Source of the DNA: Axinella damicornis
Taxonomy: Eukaryota > Porifera > Demospongiae > Axinellida > Axinellidae
NCBI GenBank assembly: GCA_963931865.1
Contig: OZ007509.1
Location: 12,575,671-12,639,670, forward strand
Length of the DNA stretch: 64,000 nucleotides
Direction: 5' to 3'
A model generated the notes under the pieces. That model was not told the DNA's origin. It did no database searches and saw only the letters and a program-made list of their open reading frames with translations. Shown here one piece after another: positions 12,335 to 25,382 of the stretch. Each line of letters begins with the position of its first letter. Position 1 is the stretch's first letter. A program made the translations under genes and the position numbers.

Positions 12335-14087
12335 CTACACACCTTCGCATGTTGAAATCATCTTTACGGAACATGAACTTCCAAAGGTGAATGCTCTGCC
12401 AACTAAGGTATTGAAGCAGCACCACCTGCTGAGAATTTGCTCCTTATTTGAAAGCCAAAATTAATAGAAAACTTTGCTTCTTTAAATGTAGAGTCCATGA
12501 CTAGCAACATTCAATGTCAATCCAATTACTTACCAAAGCAGCCGTGACAACCGGATGACACAATGGAAGGTTGTGTGAATTGCTGGTAGCTTTAGTGTTT
12601 ATAGTGGTGTGACATAAAATGATTATGTACAAACAAACGCAAGGGGTAGCTTGCAAATGGGTGGTTACAACTGGCATGCTACTCCTTGATAATACTGTGG
12701 ACAACCCAACGTAGTAGTGATCCCAATACAAGTCTCATATGGCCAGTGTACAAGCAACTGCACATTATGTATTGCAACATGAGTAGTCACTCAATTCTGA
12801 TGTTAGCATCTTTCTGAAGTTCTACATTTACAGCTGAAGTGTGCGAATGAAGTAAGGCTGCATGCTGGATCATATGTGCGTACATGCACATAATAACCAG
12901 TGCTCAGAAATAGTGCACACCACTTGCACGTCACTCAGGAAAGCAATGCTACTATGGATACACAAGATGTGACACAAAACCAGCTCAAACAATGTAGCAC
13001 ACACCCCTCCAACAGCATAGAGAATCGGAACATGGACGTGTATCATTCTAGCCAGGGAGCAATAACCTGTATAACTATGATACTGTGCATATCTACACAT
13101 ATGAAACACAACCTGTACATTGTAGGAGTACTGTACTTGGTAACAGGTTATAAGGATATGAGGGCAAAGCCTGACAGTATACAACTCACACACACAGAAG
13201 TGATGGCATGCATGGTTTTCATACACCGGACCAAGGAATCAGTTTCACTATACATCCACACAAAAGCACTGAAGCCTCAGAGAACGAATTTCAGATGCTC
13301 TAGCTAACTGCAAAGACAGTCAGATAGCTAGTGGCCGCAGGGCAGATCACTTCTGGAACCAAAGTGACATCAGCCCTTAGAACTTTGAATTGTTGAGAAC
13401 AATTGTTTCCAGTGTTGCACTGACCATGAGTACTAGTCTGTGAAAATACTCAGTATTTGGATGGGGACGAGAGGGTGGGAGGGTTTTGTCTGATCACACA
13501 GAGTGAAGCAGAGGAACAACAAACGGAAGTTGGTAGTAGTGGTCATGTGAGATGTGACATTACCAAACAGACGGAATGAGGAACTGTTTTATCCATTGTT
13601 GATATCAAACTTTAGTGCAAAGCAGCAGATGACAATTGCAGTAGGGACAAGCCACCTGGCAATTGAATGCTGTTACAACAGTCAGCTCAGGAGTGGGAAG
13701 CTACAGTAGCAGTTACTGGGACAGACAAGTGAGTTGTACAGACGTCACAGGGAGTGATGACTGCAGTGACAAGGAACAATGGCATGCTCCAGCATTTCAA
13801 GCTGGTCACTAGATACTGCTACATGCAGGAGTTGTAGATGGATAGCGGAATATCCAGCAGTGCTCAAATATGTACGACCCTTTCAGGGAGACTGAGAGTG
13901 TGACCCCGGCAGTGTGACATTAGCACAACAGAATGAAGTAGAGGAGGTTGGAAGGTGACAATTATAATGGTTGCTAGTCACTGTCAGTTCACTACAGACT
14001 GCCATGTTAAGGTTTGACACCAGAATGCTCCTGCATATTTCATGTGAATGTGCTCAGTACAGATATTGCCACATGATCTGTAGATGA
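12335..14087. other. Interval between two minus-strand genes; part of the segmental duplication from about 12540
   Basis: No confident gene. A minus-strand open stretch at 12532-12731 ends at a good donor (GTAAGT) and could be a 5' exon of the Roc-COR gene. However the same stretch is present near 39040-39210, where no GTPase follows, so it may just be Kelch 3' flank. The remaining DNA matches 39390-39910 in blocks. Confidence 0.4.
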
Positions 14088-17000
14088 CTATATAGAAGTA
14101 CATAACACCATAATATCTGAACTGACTGTGCAGAATTACAGCTATTCAGTATTCACCCAATACAGCATGCAACATTATCTGTTGAATAAATCAGGTCATA
14201 CCATGTTCAGTTTTCTTCTGTCTCAGTTTCTCCAGTTCCCTTGTCCTCTCAGCTGTCCCCAGCTGGCTGCTGCCAGCCACACCCACCAGGACCCACTGTC
14301 TAGAGGAGGGAGTGTCTCCAGACTGAACTGACTCTGGGGGAGGAGAGACGGTACACAAGTATCAACTTCCTTAGAAACACTTGGACACTCATGGCACTAT
14401 CACCCTCTTCCTCCTATGGTTAATGAGCCCCAAAGATAACCTCAATAGTTGCCAAGAGAATGGACTATAGGTAGCCATGTGCAGTAATGTTCATCAAACG
14501 GAGTACCAGAACCATTGGGTATAGTGAGTCTACCAGCACTGACACACTACACAGGATGTGCCTCGTCCCCAGCAGAGGAGATGGGGTTGTGAGGATCGAG
14601 GAAGGGGGAAGTGTTGGGTGGTCCATTTTATTCTGTGAGTACTGGCATACTGAGTTAATGGTATATACAACCTTCTAGGGACTATGACTACTACGAGGAA
14701 GCCACGCGCACCCATAGTCTTTGTTGTATACACAAAGTAAGGGAGAGGTACTTTCATTATTTGTGCCATCCAGTCTGCCATACTGCAAGCAATCAAAGCT
14801 GGACATGAGAATATGCAGCCCCCATTGTTACAATGTGTACTGACTGTGCATCAGAGGCTGACTGATTCAGTTGTTGCATCACTTCATTAGCCTCATTCCC
14901 AGACCATTCTCACGTCCAGGTGTGGTTGCTTGCAATACGGACAATTGGACAGCACAAAGAATGAAAGCACCTCTCCATTACTGGCATGCATGTCACTAGC
15001 TATGCCACACATACCAGGAGACGGGAGGCTGGACACACAATTAGACAATGAATTGGACCCAAGTGTATGTCAATTAGGGACCTGTTCATTAGGGACACTG
15101 TCAATGAACATTCAATCCAGTGCAATGTACATGGTATGTGTTCTACTCACCAAACTCCAGCACAGCTGTATCAGCCAGCTTGGGGCGATCATCATCAGGT
15201 TCCCCATAGACGTAACGTGAGCATCCCCCAAATGTTGTGGCATGTACCCGGCCTTGGTCCATCTCGAAGGCAGTGAGGGTGTGCCCTAACCGGGGCTGTG
15301 TACCTTCAGGAAGAGTGAGCTGTGGAGAGGGAAGACAACTGACTGGTGGATACTGGTTCAAGATACACAGTGAGCATACTATTGTACAATTGTGCAGATC
15401 CAGAACCTGATCAGAACACATACATTGCCAATTGTGGTAAAACCCTACCACTGCCAACCAGTGTGGACAAATCCTACAGCCATCCTTGTCACCCAGTGGG
15501 AATAGCCAGAGAAACTTGGGCCCGGCCACTTTTCTTTGTAGGTGTGGGGTTATATGGTTAGCATAATTCAGGTGCTTGTGCACACCTAATCAAATTAGAG
15601 TGTCTAGCTGGAGGATGCATACCCCAGGCGCATATGTGCTTCCTATGGATGTATAGGAACATGTGCCCCTAATAATGTGCAACTATGGTAGGACCATGGG
15701 GACACTCAGACTTGCTTGTTTGCAGATTTGCACTACTTTTCAAGGTCTTGTTAAGGTCATAATCTTGCAGCTAATCACTCAGGGGTAGAGGTGGGAGGCT
15801 GGATTATCAGGACAGATAACTACCCTCTTGTAGTACCTTCATAGGTAGGCATTGATGTCATGCACACGATGGACCTGAGTGACCCACACAGGGTTCTCTC
15901 TGGTTGCTGTTCCCCAACTCTCAGCCAGCCTTTTGTTCACCTATGAATATAGTTTGTAATTAGCCTACTTAATCAGGACATAACCCACAATCTTTGGGTG
16001 TCATATCCACTCGGCATTATAAAAGCCTGGATGCCTGCCTGTGTAATGACATTTCTGTTCTGGTCAGTTGGTGCTACACTGCACTGACCAGGTCAAAACT
16101 GGTGTATACAGTTCCACTCAGGCAGGCGTCCCTTTGATGAACTTTCATGCAGGGTTTCCCCACACGTAACCAAAGCAATCAAAACCAGCAGTGAGAATGG
16201 CCTGGGAATGAGTCTGTTATAGTAAGGTACTTTGGTCATAGTTGGTCCCACCTACACCTCCCTCACCTCCCTCCACCTCCCAGAGTTGATGTCCAGGAGC
16301 CAGGCATCTGTTAGAGTGTTGTCATTGTTATCAATCCCACCAGTCATGAGTAGTACCGGATGGTCATCATCATAGTTGAGACAGCAGGCAGCATGGTTAA
16401 ATCTCCCCACTGGCCAAGGGGCTCCCCCTTCCCTCTCCAGTTTGGTCCATTCCTGGGAGAAGTGACAGTGAATAGTAGCATGTCAGAATACACAAAAACA
16501 AAACTCACAATGTACAGTAGTACAATGGGAAAACACACTAGCAGTAGTCTCGTGCCCAGCCCTTCACGTGCGCCCCCACGGTGGGCGTGGACATCCGGGC
16601 ACGAGACTACACTAGCAGTACAATATACCACATCAGCTACTCTTTGCCACCTACACACTACATGTATATACAGTAAAGCATTGACACGGAGTTTTCATAT
16701 GTGGCTCAAGAACAAGAAGAGTTATGTAGAGTAGTTTGTATGGTCTGTTAGTCCATACACTGTTAAAATAGGGTGTACTGGGAGAATATATGTTTGGTGT
16801 TCTGTTCCACTGTGGGATGTGTTGGTGTAATGAACACTCTTGAGTGGTGTACAAACTGCCTATTGGTAGCTATAGGTGAGTGTGTATGGTAACTGAAACA
16901 ATCCTTGACTATGTAGACCTATAACCCTAACCCTAAGGCACACTTTCAAGCCATTTCCCGTGTGACTCGTATCTGCTTAGAAAACATAACCTACTAAGTG

Positions 17001-20000
17001 GGTCAGTGTGAGTACGTACATACATCGAACCCCACACCAACATCAAAGTTTAAGTCAATGTGAGTATGAAAGAGGGCTGTAGGAGTAGGTGCGGCAGGTG
17101 CGGCGACCGCCGGACCAATAATATGCTCAGTCTGGCTAGCAAGTTGTTGAATCTTGCAGTTTCATCCCAAGATTGCACCAGAAACGATCTCAGAAGGTCT
17201 AAAATTCAAACTTTTCCTGGGGGAGGGCCGCCAGACCCCCTTATGTGGCGCCGCTTCTTGGTCAGCCCGCTGCGCGCGCCATTGCACTGCCATGATCTCA
17301 TTGCTCAAAAGCGCTCTACGCCTGACCAAACTAAAATTGGTTCCTACGGGCCTGTGAAATATGGAAGGTGATCTGACCCATACAGTTAGGCTTGTTATCA
17401 TGTTCAGGGGGAAAATATAATCACACTGGGTTCTTAGTGGTACGTTTTTTTAGCTGAAGTGAGCTAGTAACACAGAAAGTGATCCAAATTTCTGCCATTG
17501 GGTTTGTTTCCATATGTGGAATAAATGTGAAAACATCCTAGCATTGCTATTAATGCAGGGCAGATACGTCTGCACTCACACTAGGGAGCAGTCCATTATG
17601 ATGAAAACACAAGTAATTCATAACCTATACCTGGTTGGTTTCTTCCTCAGTAAGTTTGAAAGGTATGTTTTGTGGAGAGCCAAGATTGTTTGGCATATAC
17701 TCACATACACCACTAGGTAATTGCTTGTACAAAACTTAATTAAGACTGTTTGTAATTCCCTTACACCAGCGCATCCTACGTTGGGTGTACAAACATCATG
17801 CAAATAGACACATGTGTAACCATTGCATACTGGCACTTCAACCCATCTCTACAGATTCTAGTATTATCAGTGCCTAGTAGTGTAGTCCACACGTTTGAGG
17901 GTGAAAAGTTACGACAAAACCACATTCTCAACCCTTTGTTTAAGAAAGGCTTGGAAACCACATGCATGAATTAGTTTTCTGGCTTATAGTAAAATCATTG
18001 CCATTCTTGTAGCTGCCAATGGCATTGTTTATGCATACATCATTAACTCCATGGCAACATATTGATATTTCCTGGTGTAGATTTGTACTATGATAATTAC
18101 TGCAGTGCACACAATGACTTGGATAACTCTGCAGTATTCCACTGGCCATTGGAATGTGTCTTATTTCTAGAGTTTGTATACTGTTACTACTGTCTACACA
18201 TTTTGCAAGTGCATGCACTCTAATCATATGTACCATCGTGTCAAAATCGATGATGTAGACATCATCGACATATCCACGTCCTGGCTGGTGCCCTCCGAAA
18301 TACACGGCTTTGTGGTGGTTTACTGCTGTGAATGTGAAGCCGGAGGAGGGGGGAGGTCTTGGTCCAGTTGTGGTGGGGGAGGACCACTTGCCTGCAGAAG
18401 GTGAAGCAGTAGAGACAGTGTTTACATATTCACGAAATTAATTATACCCTGGATCCAAATGGACTTGGAATAGAAAATGCTAACATTTTCAACAAGTTTC
18501 AACCCATTGTAAGCATAGAGGCTCTGTACATGTAGGTAATGAACACATAGTTGCATGCAAATTCCTCATGAGTTAGACTCATTGCACTGCCTCAGCATAA
18601 GAATTCCATTCCATTTTCAATGTATGTTCATGTCAACCATGCTACCATGGTTTCCCAATCCACTTGCATTTCACTTGGGGATAACTGTGGGGAGGGGAGG
18701 GGTCGGAAGTCATGTGACTCCTTGTGATGTGCAGCAATGTCACAACACTAGTACTTTCCACACTCAATACTGGTAACTGATACCATCACCATAACATGTA
18801 ACCACTCACAGTGGGAGCCAGGAGGTCATGACCTCACATGAATACTTCATCAGAACACAGGTACCTTGCACACACTCAGAAATGGGGTATGATGATAATG
18901 TCCTGAGGTGCAACCTTAAAATTTATGTACTCCTTTGCATACATCCTTTTTGTGTTCCTTCCGGATCTGAACCAAGCAGGTGGACATAACCTAGCTGGCC
19001 TAATTATGACACAGTCAAGCTGTACACATGTACCAGGGAAATACACAGACCCACACTTGGATGAGAACATACCCATGTGGATCAGAGCCTGAATTTGTGT
19101 CTGCTGGAGTGCATGAGTGGAAAGATCATGTGGTGAAACCATATGAATTTAATGGCAGGCAGTTTCTGAGTGGTATCACAGCATTAGCTAGACAGTAGAT
19201 GAGTAGATACTTTTGAGCAAAAGAAGCCTACAGCATTTGCAACCTGCAAACTAACCTCGTGGACACCAACAAGACTTCAGGCCCTCATGCATTTAGAAGA
19301 CAGTGTAATCCCTCCCAAGCCACTGTAAACTGTGTGGTTCCGATGTAACATGATGACCATTTGGATGTAACTTGGGTTGGGTTTTAATGTGTGGTGATAA
19401 ATTGCAGATACGTACATATGCAGCAAGTCAAGGGTTCAATTTCTGGGAGAGAGTACTGTTACACAGACAGCTGGAGCTAGAACACTCAGGCATGCTGACA
19501 ATTTGTGCGTTAGGAATTCATTGTCTTCTTCTGATGGCAAGTATAGAGAATAGAGTGTGCCTACAGTACTGCCGACTATTTTATACGTGTCCTGTGTAGA
19601 TTGACTGGATGAATGATAATCAAGTTGACTAGTTTGGAAGCTGCCGAGTCAGGACTCCACTGAAACACTTTGAGCTATTGTTTCTGCTGTTGTACTGTGG
19701 TGTACTGACTACTGTAGCCAACACAATCAGTAAGGTCAAGAGTGCATAAATGGCAGGAGTCCCGGTTGTGTACAAAGCAACCTGGTTGCAGGTGTTGTTG
19801 GCATGGTTACCAGACTTTCCCTACTGCTACTATTGTGAATGGTGCTAGTCAGTTACACAACTCAGTGTCAGTAGTTCAATGGTTAATACACCTCAGACCT
19901 GCATGTGAACATTGTATGCTAGTAGAGCATAACCACACCCAAAGAGGGGGACGGGGATGTGGAAGGGGAGGGGCAGGTAGACCATGGGCCATGCAAATTT

Positions 20001-20901
20001 GAAATACCACTCACAATTTTCATCAGGCCACACCCACTCAAGTAATTGTCAATCACACTCTACAACAGGCTGTTGTGCATTCAGTGCCACCTGTTGTTCC
20101 TGTTGTTCTGTTGTATAGCACTTCACATTTATGTTGCACATTAAAAATGGTTTCACATACTCTCCTGTTTGTATGCATTACTACTTATTATGGTAATCAC
20201 TACTCAACTCAAAATTGTTCCCAGTGGGGGATAATTTTCTAAATTTGCACATAACATAGGACTGCTACCCACGCATTGGCTCACTCAAAAATTCTCTATT
20301 CTAGAGCTGGCCCTACACCCACACAAAGTATCACACTAGAAGTTGCAACAAGTAAAATTTTCTTACCTTCTGTGACATCAAAGACATGGAACTCGTTGGT
20401 CCAGCCACTTCCATCTGTATGGTCAGGATTCTTGAAGAAGGATGATCCGGTCTGTATGGGCAGTGTGGGCACACCGTATCCACCTATGGTGGCTAGGTGG
20501 TGTGTGCCGAAGAATACCATGCCACACCCACTCTTTGGCATGGGACTGTGTGTTGTGCTCAACACTTGTGCATCTGTCCACAGCAGCATGTCGGTGTCCA
20601 GTACGTGAAGGGAGTTGTGTCGAGCTATTCCATCATGACCAGCAAATGAATATAAGGAAGTTGAATGTGCCACTGCTGCTCCATAGCACAGTCCACGGGG
20701 TGGCCCTCCTGTTGTATGTTGTTCCTGCCAGGTCTCCAGGAAGGGATCAAAGACATTCACAGTTGACTTCAGTTTGTCTTGCCCTCCACGAAGAAAGTCT
20801 TGTGTGCGTCCACCCCACGTGTACACCTTCCTCCCAATTTGGCCTGCGTAGTGCCACACTCTTGGGGATGGTTGATACCGGGAAGACAGAATGGAGGCCA
20901 T
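14088..20901 (-). CDS. Kelch-repeat beta-propeller protein, copy A (possibly damaged)
   Basis: Likely an intracellular beta-propeller adaptor; partner unknown. Exons by splice consensus: 20901-20367, 18391-18234, 17699-17631, 16452-16267, 15940-15848, 15319-15151, 14333-14202 and 14125-14088 (stop). The start ATG (MASILSSRYQPSPR) is followed by Kelch motifs such as VYTWGGRT, LYSFAGHDG, LATIGGYG, AVYFGG, NHAACCLN...LLMTGGID...AWLLD and GHTLTAF...TTFGG. The end is a short charged, possibly coiled stretch (ERTRELEKLRQKK) and a terminal exon giving VSSDIMVLCTSI. About 460 residues. Two oddities relative to copies B and C: exon 3 has two extra bases (TATATG for TATG), and the exon-5 donor found in copy B (GCC|GTACCT) is GCCTACCT here, leading to an in-frame stop. 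Copy A may therefore be non-functional or spliced differently. Confidence 0.7.
16545..16609. mobile_element. 65-bp hairpin MITE with 9-bp TSD, absent from copies B and C
   Basis: Starts TAGTCTCGTGCCCAG and ends CGGGCACGAGACTA. CACTAGCAG occurs at 16536-16544 and again at 16610-16618. The matching sites in copies B (about 43376) and C (about 62842) contain a single ACTAGCAG and no element, so they are empty sites. Confidence 0.9.
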
Positions 20902-21097
20902 CTCTCATACCAGTCAGAGGTTGGATCCTAGTTCAAGAATACAAATGACAGAATATAAACACATGTTCTGGTCCTCTCAACAGTTGTTCTCATGCACTGC
21001 ACTAGTGCATGTGTAAGATGGTCTCATTCTCTCGTCTGTTGCAGTATGACAACCAAGCAACAGAGGCTGAGAGTGGGGGACTGGGAACAATGCTGTA

Positions 21098-21270
21098 AGG
21101 TGTACACGTGTAAAGCTGAATGACACTGAGAGTATTGAATCCCATTTTTGAAAATCCAATGTAGAAGTTCTTGCTACACATAAAGGATTCCTTTAACTAA
21201 CAAGCAATGGCACTCCTCCCATGAGGAGTGTTGTGATTATCTGCCACACCCCTCCAACCACACCCTCCCA
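21098..21270. repeat. Segment inverted relative to the other duplicate
   Basis: This stretch matches the reverse complement of about 47417-47612, although the flanking duplicated DNA is in the same orientation. The order of the landmarks TAAAGGAATCC(T), GGAGGAGTG and GTGGCAGATAATCAC is reversed. Confidence 0.65.
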
Positions 21271-21647
21271 ACCAAGAACTACTATTCATAGAACACATAC
21301 CCTGCACGGAATTTCTACAGGATACAGTGCAGCTGCGATCGATGTGACATCTCTGCCGATGCGCATCGAACAGGTGCTATCACGTATACTGAGTTCGTGT
21401 ATGGCCATGTCCAAGGTGTGGGAGTGACCGCTTACCGTATATACAACAACGTGCATATTGTGAAGCTGAAGAGGTGGGGCCAAATGTTATGAATAGCTGG
21501 GAAAAAAAAGCCTAAACAATAGTCACAACGTCTGTGAAGTGAGTAAATCGTCAAAGCATGAACCTTATGTGTCCTGTTCATGATAGGACTCTGAGGTCAC
21601 GAGAGGTGGAGCCAATGTTATGAATAGTTATGAAAAGTAGGAAATAG

Positions 21648-22980
21648 TGCGGTGGCCCTGGAGGTCGCGTCTAATGCATAGGGCCTATGGCCTAATGACG
21701 TAATACCCAATGCGCAATACCTAATACCCAATGCGCAATACCTTATACACGATAGACTTAATACCTGACACCCGATGCATAATACGCCTAATACCTATGA
21801 CCTAACGCGCAATACCCAATGCGCGACAGACGTAATACCTGATACCCGATACACAATATGCCTAATACCTACTACCTAACACAAAGCGTAGTACCTAATA
21901 CCCAACACGGAATAGCCCTGTCGCAATGCCCCGCAATTGGGGCTCACGAAGTTCGCACGATCTGAGGATATGATGTCATCGCAAGAATGAACCCTGACCT
22001 TGCGATGGACGCCAACTTCGATGACCTCCACCTGTACCTGTTGTGAAGAATGGTGTAGCCAGGGGCGGATACAGGATTTATGAAAGGGGGGGGGGCACCA
22101 TAATAATATTAAACGCTGCCGGAGGCAGTGCATAGAGGTGTGTAGTGCCTATCAGTCCGCGCGAAGCGCGGAAAAAATTTTTCGCCTGCATTTTTCACTT
22201 CTCAGGATGGGCTCTCGTGGCACCTTCGCGCTTTGCACTGCAAGTTCCAGATGTACGAGGATTGCAGGTCACAGGGCCGCCATGAGCTTCTTCCTTGCTC
22301 AAATTTCGCTCACGAACGTAATACGTACGTACACGGAGGGGTATACTATTATTATTATTATTATTATTATTTATTAATATCTCCTGACGGACACTGGAGA
22401 ATTTATCTCACAATCAGTCTCCTAGCTAGCTACATGTTTCATTGATAGCTAGATAGCTAGCCTGAAGAAATTCGTACGACGAAGCTCTGGAATTCTTACG
22501 ATGAAGATACCGGCGTCTTCTCCAGGTTCTCTTATTACAGCCGTAGTAGCTACGCCATTCTTCACAACAGGTGCAAGTGGAGGTCATCGAAGAGTTGGCG
22601 TCCATCGCAAGGTCAGGGTTCATTCTTGCGATGACATCATATCCTCAGATCGTGCGAACTTCGTGAGCCCCAATTGCGGGGCATTGCGACATTAGGGCTA
22701 TTCCGTGTTGAGTATTAGGTACTACGCTTTGGGTATTGCGGCGTTAGGTCGTAGGTATTAGGCATATTGTGTATCGGGTATCAGGTATTACGTCTGTCGC
22801 GCATTGGGTATTGCGCGTTAGGTCATAGGTATTAGGCGTATTATGCATCGGGTGTCAGGTATTAAGTCTATCGTGTATTAGGTATTGCGCATTGGGTATT
22901 AGGTATTGCGCATTGGGTATTACGTCATTAGGCAATAGGCCGCGCCCTATGCATTAGACGCGACCTCCAGGGCCACCGCA
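21648..22980. mobile_element. 1.33-kb foldback element with long subrepeated terminal inverted repeats
   Basis: Ends of about 390 bp (21648-22035 and 22590-22980) are inverted copies starting TGCGGTGGCCCTGGAGGTCG. The arms contain many degenerate short units of the type AATACCCAATGCGC. AAATAG flanks both ends (21642-21647 and 22981-22986), a possible 6-bp target duplication. The centre holds no gene but includes a (TTA)n run near 22347-22377 and a CAGGGGCGGATACAGG hAT-like end at about 22060. Copy B lacks the element. Confidence 0.8.
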
Positions 22981-23159
22981 AAATAGCCCAAATACAGTGA
23001 AAGAAGCACGTTGACTTCAGTCAGGTATACATAGCAGATGTTTGCTGTTTGCTATTGTTTGACTCCCGTTTATGAGGGTCTAGATTTTTTTCACACCTGA
23101 CAGACTGACAGATTGACTGGGGGCAGTGTGTCATTGCTCTGGCCACACTTCCAACAGCA

Positions 23160-23410
23160 GTGGCCTCTAGCCTCATTCCCACACCCCTCCAAGAGCTACA
23201 TTATGTGCTACTACATCACCATAGATTTGGAATGAACAGGCCTGGGAGAGTCATTGCTACAGTCACACTTCCAACGGCAGTGACCTCCAGCCTTGTTCCC
23301 AGGCCACTACCGCCTCCAGTCTTTGATCACTTGCAACAAGCAAATACAGAAGGGAAAGACCCGGGAGATTTGGTCAATACTGGTGACGTCAGGTAGACAG
23401 AGGGTGGGGT
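23160..23410. repeat. Degenerate ends of the TAG(T/C)CTCG hairpin family
   Basis: CTAGCCTCATTCCCA near 23166 and CAGCCTTGTTCCCAGGCC near 23291 match family termini. The second matches the left end of the element at 47699-48181, so that insertion predates the segmental duplication. No gene here. Confidence 0.5.
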
Positions 23411-23825
23411 GGTGCCCTACCGTAATAATTCCCTTTTCACATCGACCCCAACATTGAATGGTACTGATACTGCCTTGCTAACACTGTCCAGCCCTTGGAG
23501 GGGTATTACAAGAAAAGGCTTCGAGATCCTTTGTCATGCACCGACACCGGTGGGTCTACCCACACATGACCAAGTTTCCCAGACCTCTGTAAATGATTTT
23601 TGCATTAACTTTCTGCATTAGTTTTACCAGACACATACCAAACATTGCTAGGTATGGTCATGGCCGTGCTGCTTCCCCCAGCCGAGCTAAGTGTGTGCTC
23701 AGTTGTCTATGGCGCTAATGCAACTCTAGGATTCTCTTTCTAGCCCGTTTGTGTTCAAAACTATAGCTTCAAGCCATATTTCAAAATGTTGATTATTCGT
23801 TGTAACAAGTAAGGACACCATGTTA

Positions 23826-24182
23826 CACAACAGTCTCGGAACCAGACCCTTCACACACGGGGAGAAAGGGTCTGGGCACATGTGCGCATTCGAGTGGTCC
23901 CGGTGGAATGCAATTATGCGTGGGCAATTGCGATCAACTGTGATACCATGCGTACGACTACAGTTGCGACCTGCTTGCTGCTCCCCTCACCTTTTTGTCT
24001 CACACTCATGAGTTACGGCACTCGTGGCACAACGGTTTGCGATGTTTAGTCGGTAGTGACACTGAAAGCCTGGAAAATATTCATTTCCATGCCATTATTT
24101 GCAATCAACACTTTTGATTTTGTCAGGTCAACAAGTTGATGGTAACGTGCCCAGACCCTTCCTCCTCCCGGTCTGGTAGTTA
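23826..24182. mobile_element. Degenerate TIR element of the hairpin family
   Basis: Left side has GTCTCGGAACCAGACCC and inner AGGGTCTGGGCACATG. The right side has the inverted GTGCCCAGACCCTTCC and GGTCTGGTAGTTAC. The outermost right terminus has decayed. It has the same plan (outer and inner CCAGACCC motifs) as the element at 25383-25978. No coding capacity. Confidence 0.5.
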
Positions 24183-25293
24183 CACATTAAACATACCTTT
24201 GCTGACGTGTCTTGTAATAGACTGTTTGTGTAGTGCTGCAACCGTCAGACTGAATCCTCACTGTATTAAATGTTTAGGTGGTATGGAATGTAACTATCAC
24301 AGAGCTGGAGTAATAAAAAACAACCCTGAATTCAAACTAATTTCAGCCCCACCCCTTACCCATGTACAACAATTGAGCAAGGGGTAGCACAACATGATAC
24401 CGGTTAGTGTAATGATGGGCTCCCGGTGTAATTTGCTTGGTTACTGTGGTACAGCTCAAATATTATGTAGGGTCTCCAGACTGGTCTTGCCAGGTATCTT
24501 CTTATCTCACCTCTTTCGTGGAAGTGGATACCTTTCACACAACCGCACCCCTTTGCACACCTGGAAGCTACAACGCACTTGCAGGTTTTCCAGGAAACAC
24601 TTTCGAACTTCTTGCGCAAGCATGCACTAATCTACCACCATTATGTAGCAAAACATGGTCCCGGCGCCGAACTGTCTGCTGCAAATTAATGGTTACATCA
24701 TCCTAATTGCATCATTACAAATTAATTTCATAGGTTAATAAACGCGCGACAAGGGCGGGCTTTATCAACTCTTACAGCGGTATGGCTTCTTCATCGACTT
24801 CGAGCTCAAACTCATGCATATTCATGGCGAAAACGCCAACAGGTAAGGGACAGCAGCACTTAGATCAATATAATTCAATGTTCAATATTATTCAATCAAA
24901 TAGGATCTGAGACTCAATGGAATACAACTTACAGCTACCTGGCTAGCTATGGTCTATCAGCAGCAAATTGCAGACTTCTGTTCACAACAGAAGAGCCCAC
25001 TTGGATGCTAGCTGCAAAGCCAACTGTGGGATTTTACTTGGAGCTATTGAAGTTTCAGCTAGAATACTATCCGAAAATGAGGGCACGAGAAGTTGGCAGG
25101 GTCTTTCGTAAGATTGATCCTTGGCTGAGCTCCAGTGTCAACCATCCAGTCAATGCATACCTAAAGGTAAAAAGGTTCAAAAACAACAAACGACGCTTGA
25201 ATCCATCACAGGAAGTGAAGTACGACACCTGCAGAAAAACAAGCAGCAACGAGAGCGAGTCCACCGACATACAGGTACATTTAATGTTCCAAT

Positions 25294-25317
25294 CCCCCCC
25301 CCCCCCCCCCCCCCCCC
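25294..25317. repeat. Poly-C tract (24 C)
   Basis: Uninterrupted C run in the second intron of the transposase-like gene, 18 bases after the exon-2 donor. Confidence 0.9.
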
Positions 25318-25382
25318 AAATACATGTATAATGCAACCATGAGTAGGATCAGGCTATGGGTTATGGGCTCCTGGTAGGCTGC

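Larger units (their letters stand above)
12540..24465. repeat. Segmental duplication, copy A (Kelch block)
   Basis: This block matches 39030-48840 in the same orientation over most of its length, including introns, flanks and all Kelch exons. It is interrupted by copy-specific insertions such as 16545-16609 and about 21270-23190. After the transposase insertion, similarity resumes at 28267 (matching 48910). A third partial copy starts near 61445. Confidence 0.85.

Noticed and set aside
14520..14640. Additional Kelch exon (copy A), homologous to 40440-40525 in copy B
   Set aside because: Copy A has an in-frame TAA at its second codon, copy C lacks it, and in copy B no donor keeps phase with the next exon. 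Exons on both sides already join in phase.
16918..16938. Telomere-like CCCTAACCCTAA
   Set aside because: Only two units, not at an end, and absent from the other duplicates.
18876..19142. Minus-strand open frame of 88 codons in the Kelch intron
   Set aside because: Flanking Kelch exons 1 and 2 already join in phase, and the counterpart near 45290-45420 does not keep the frame.
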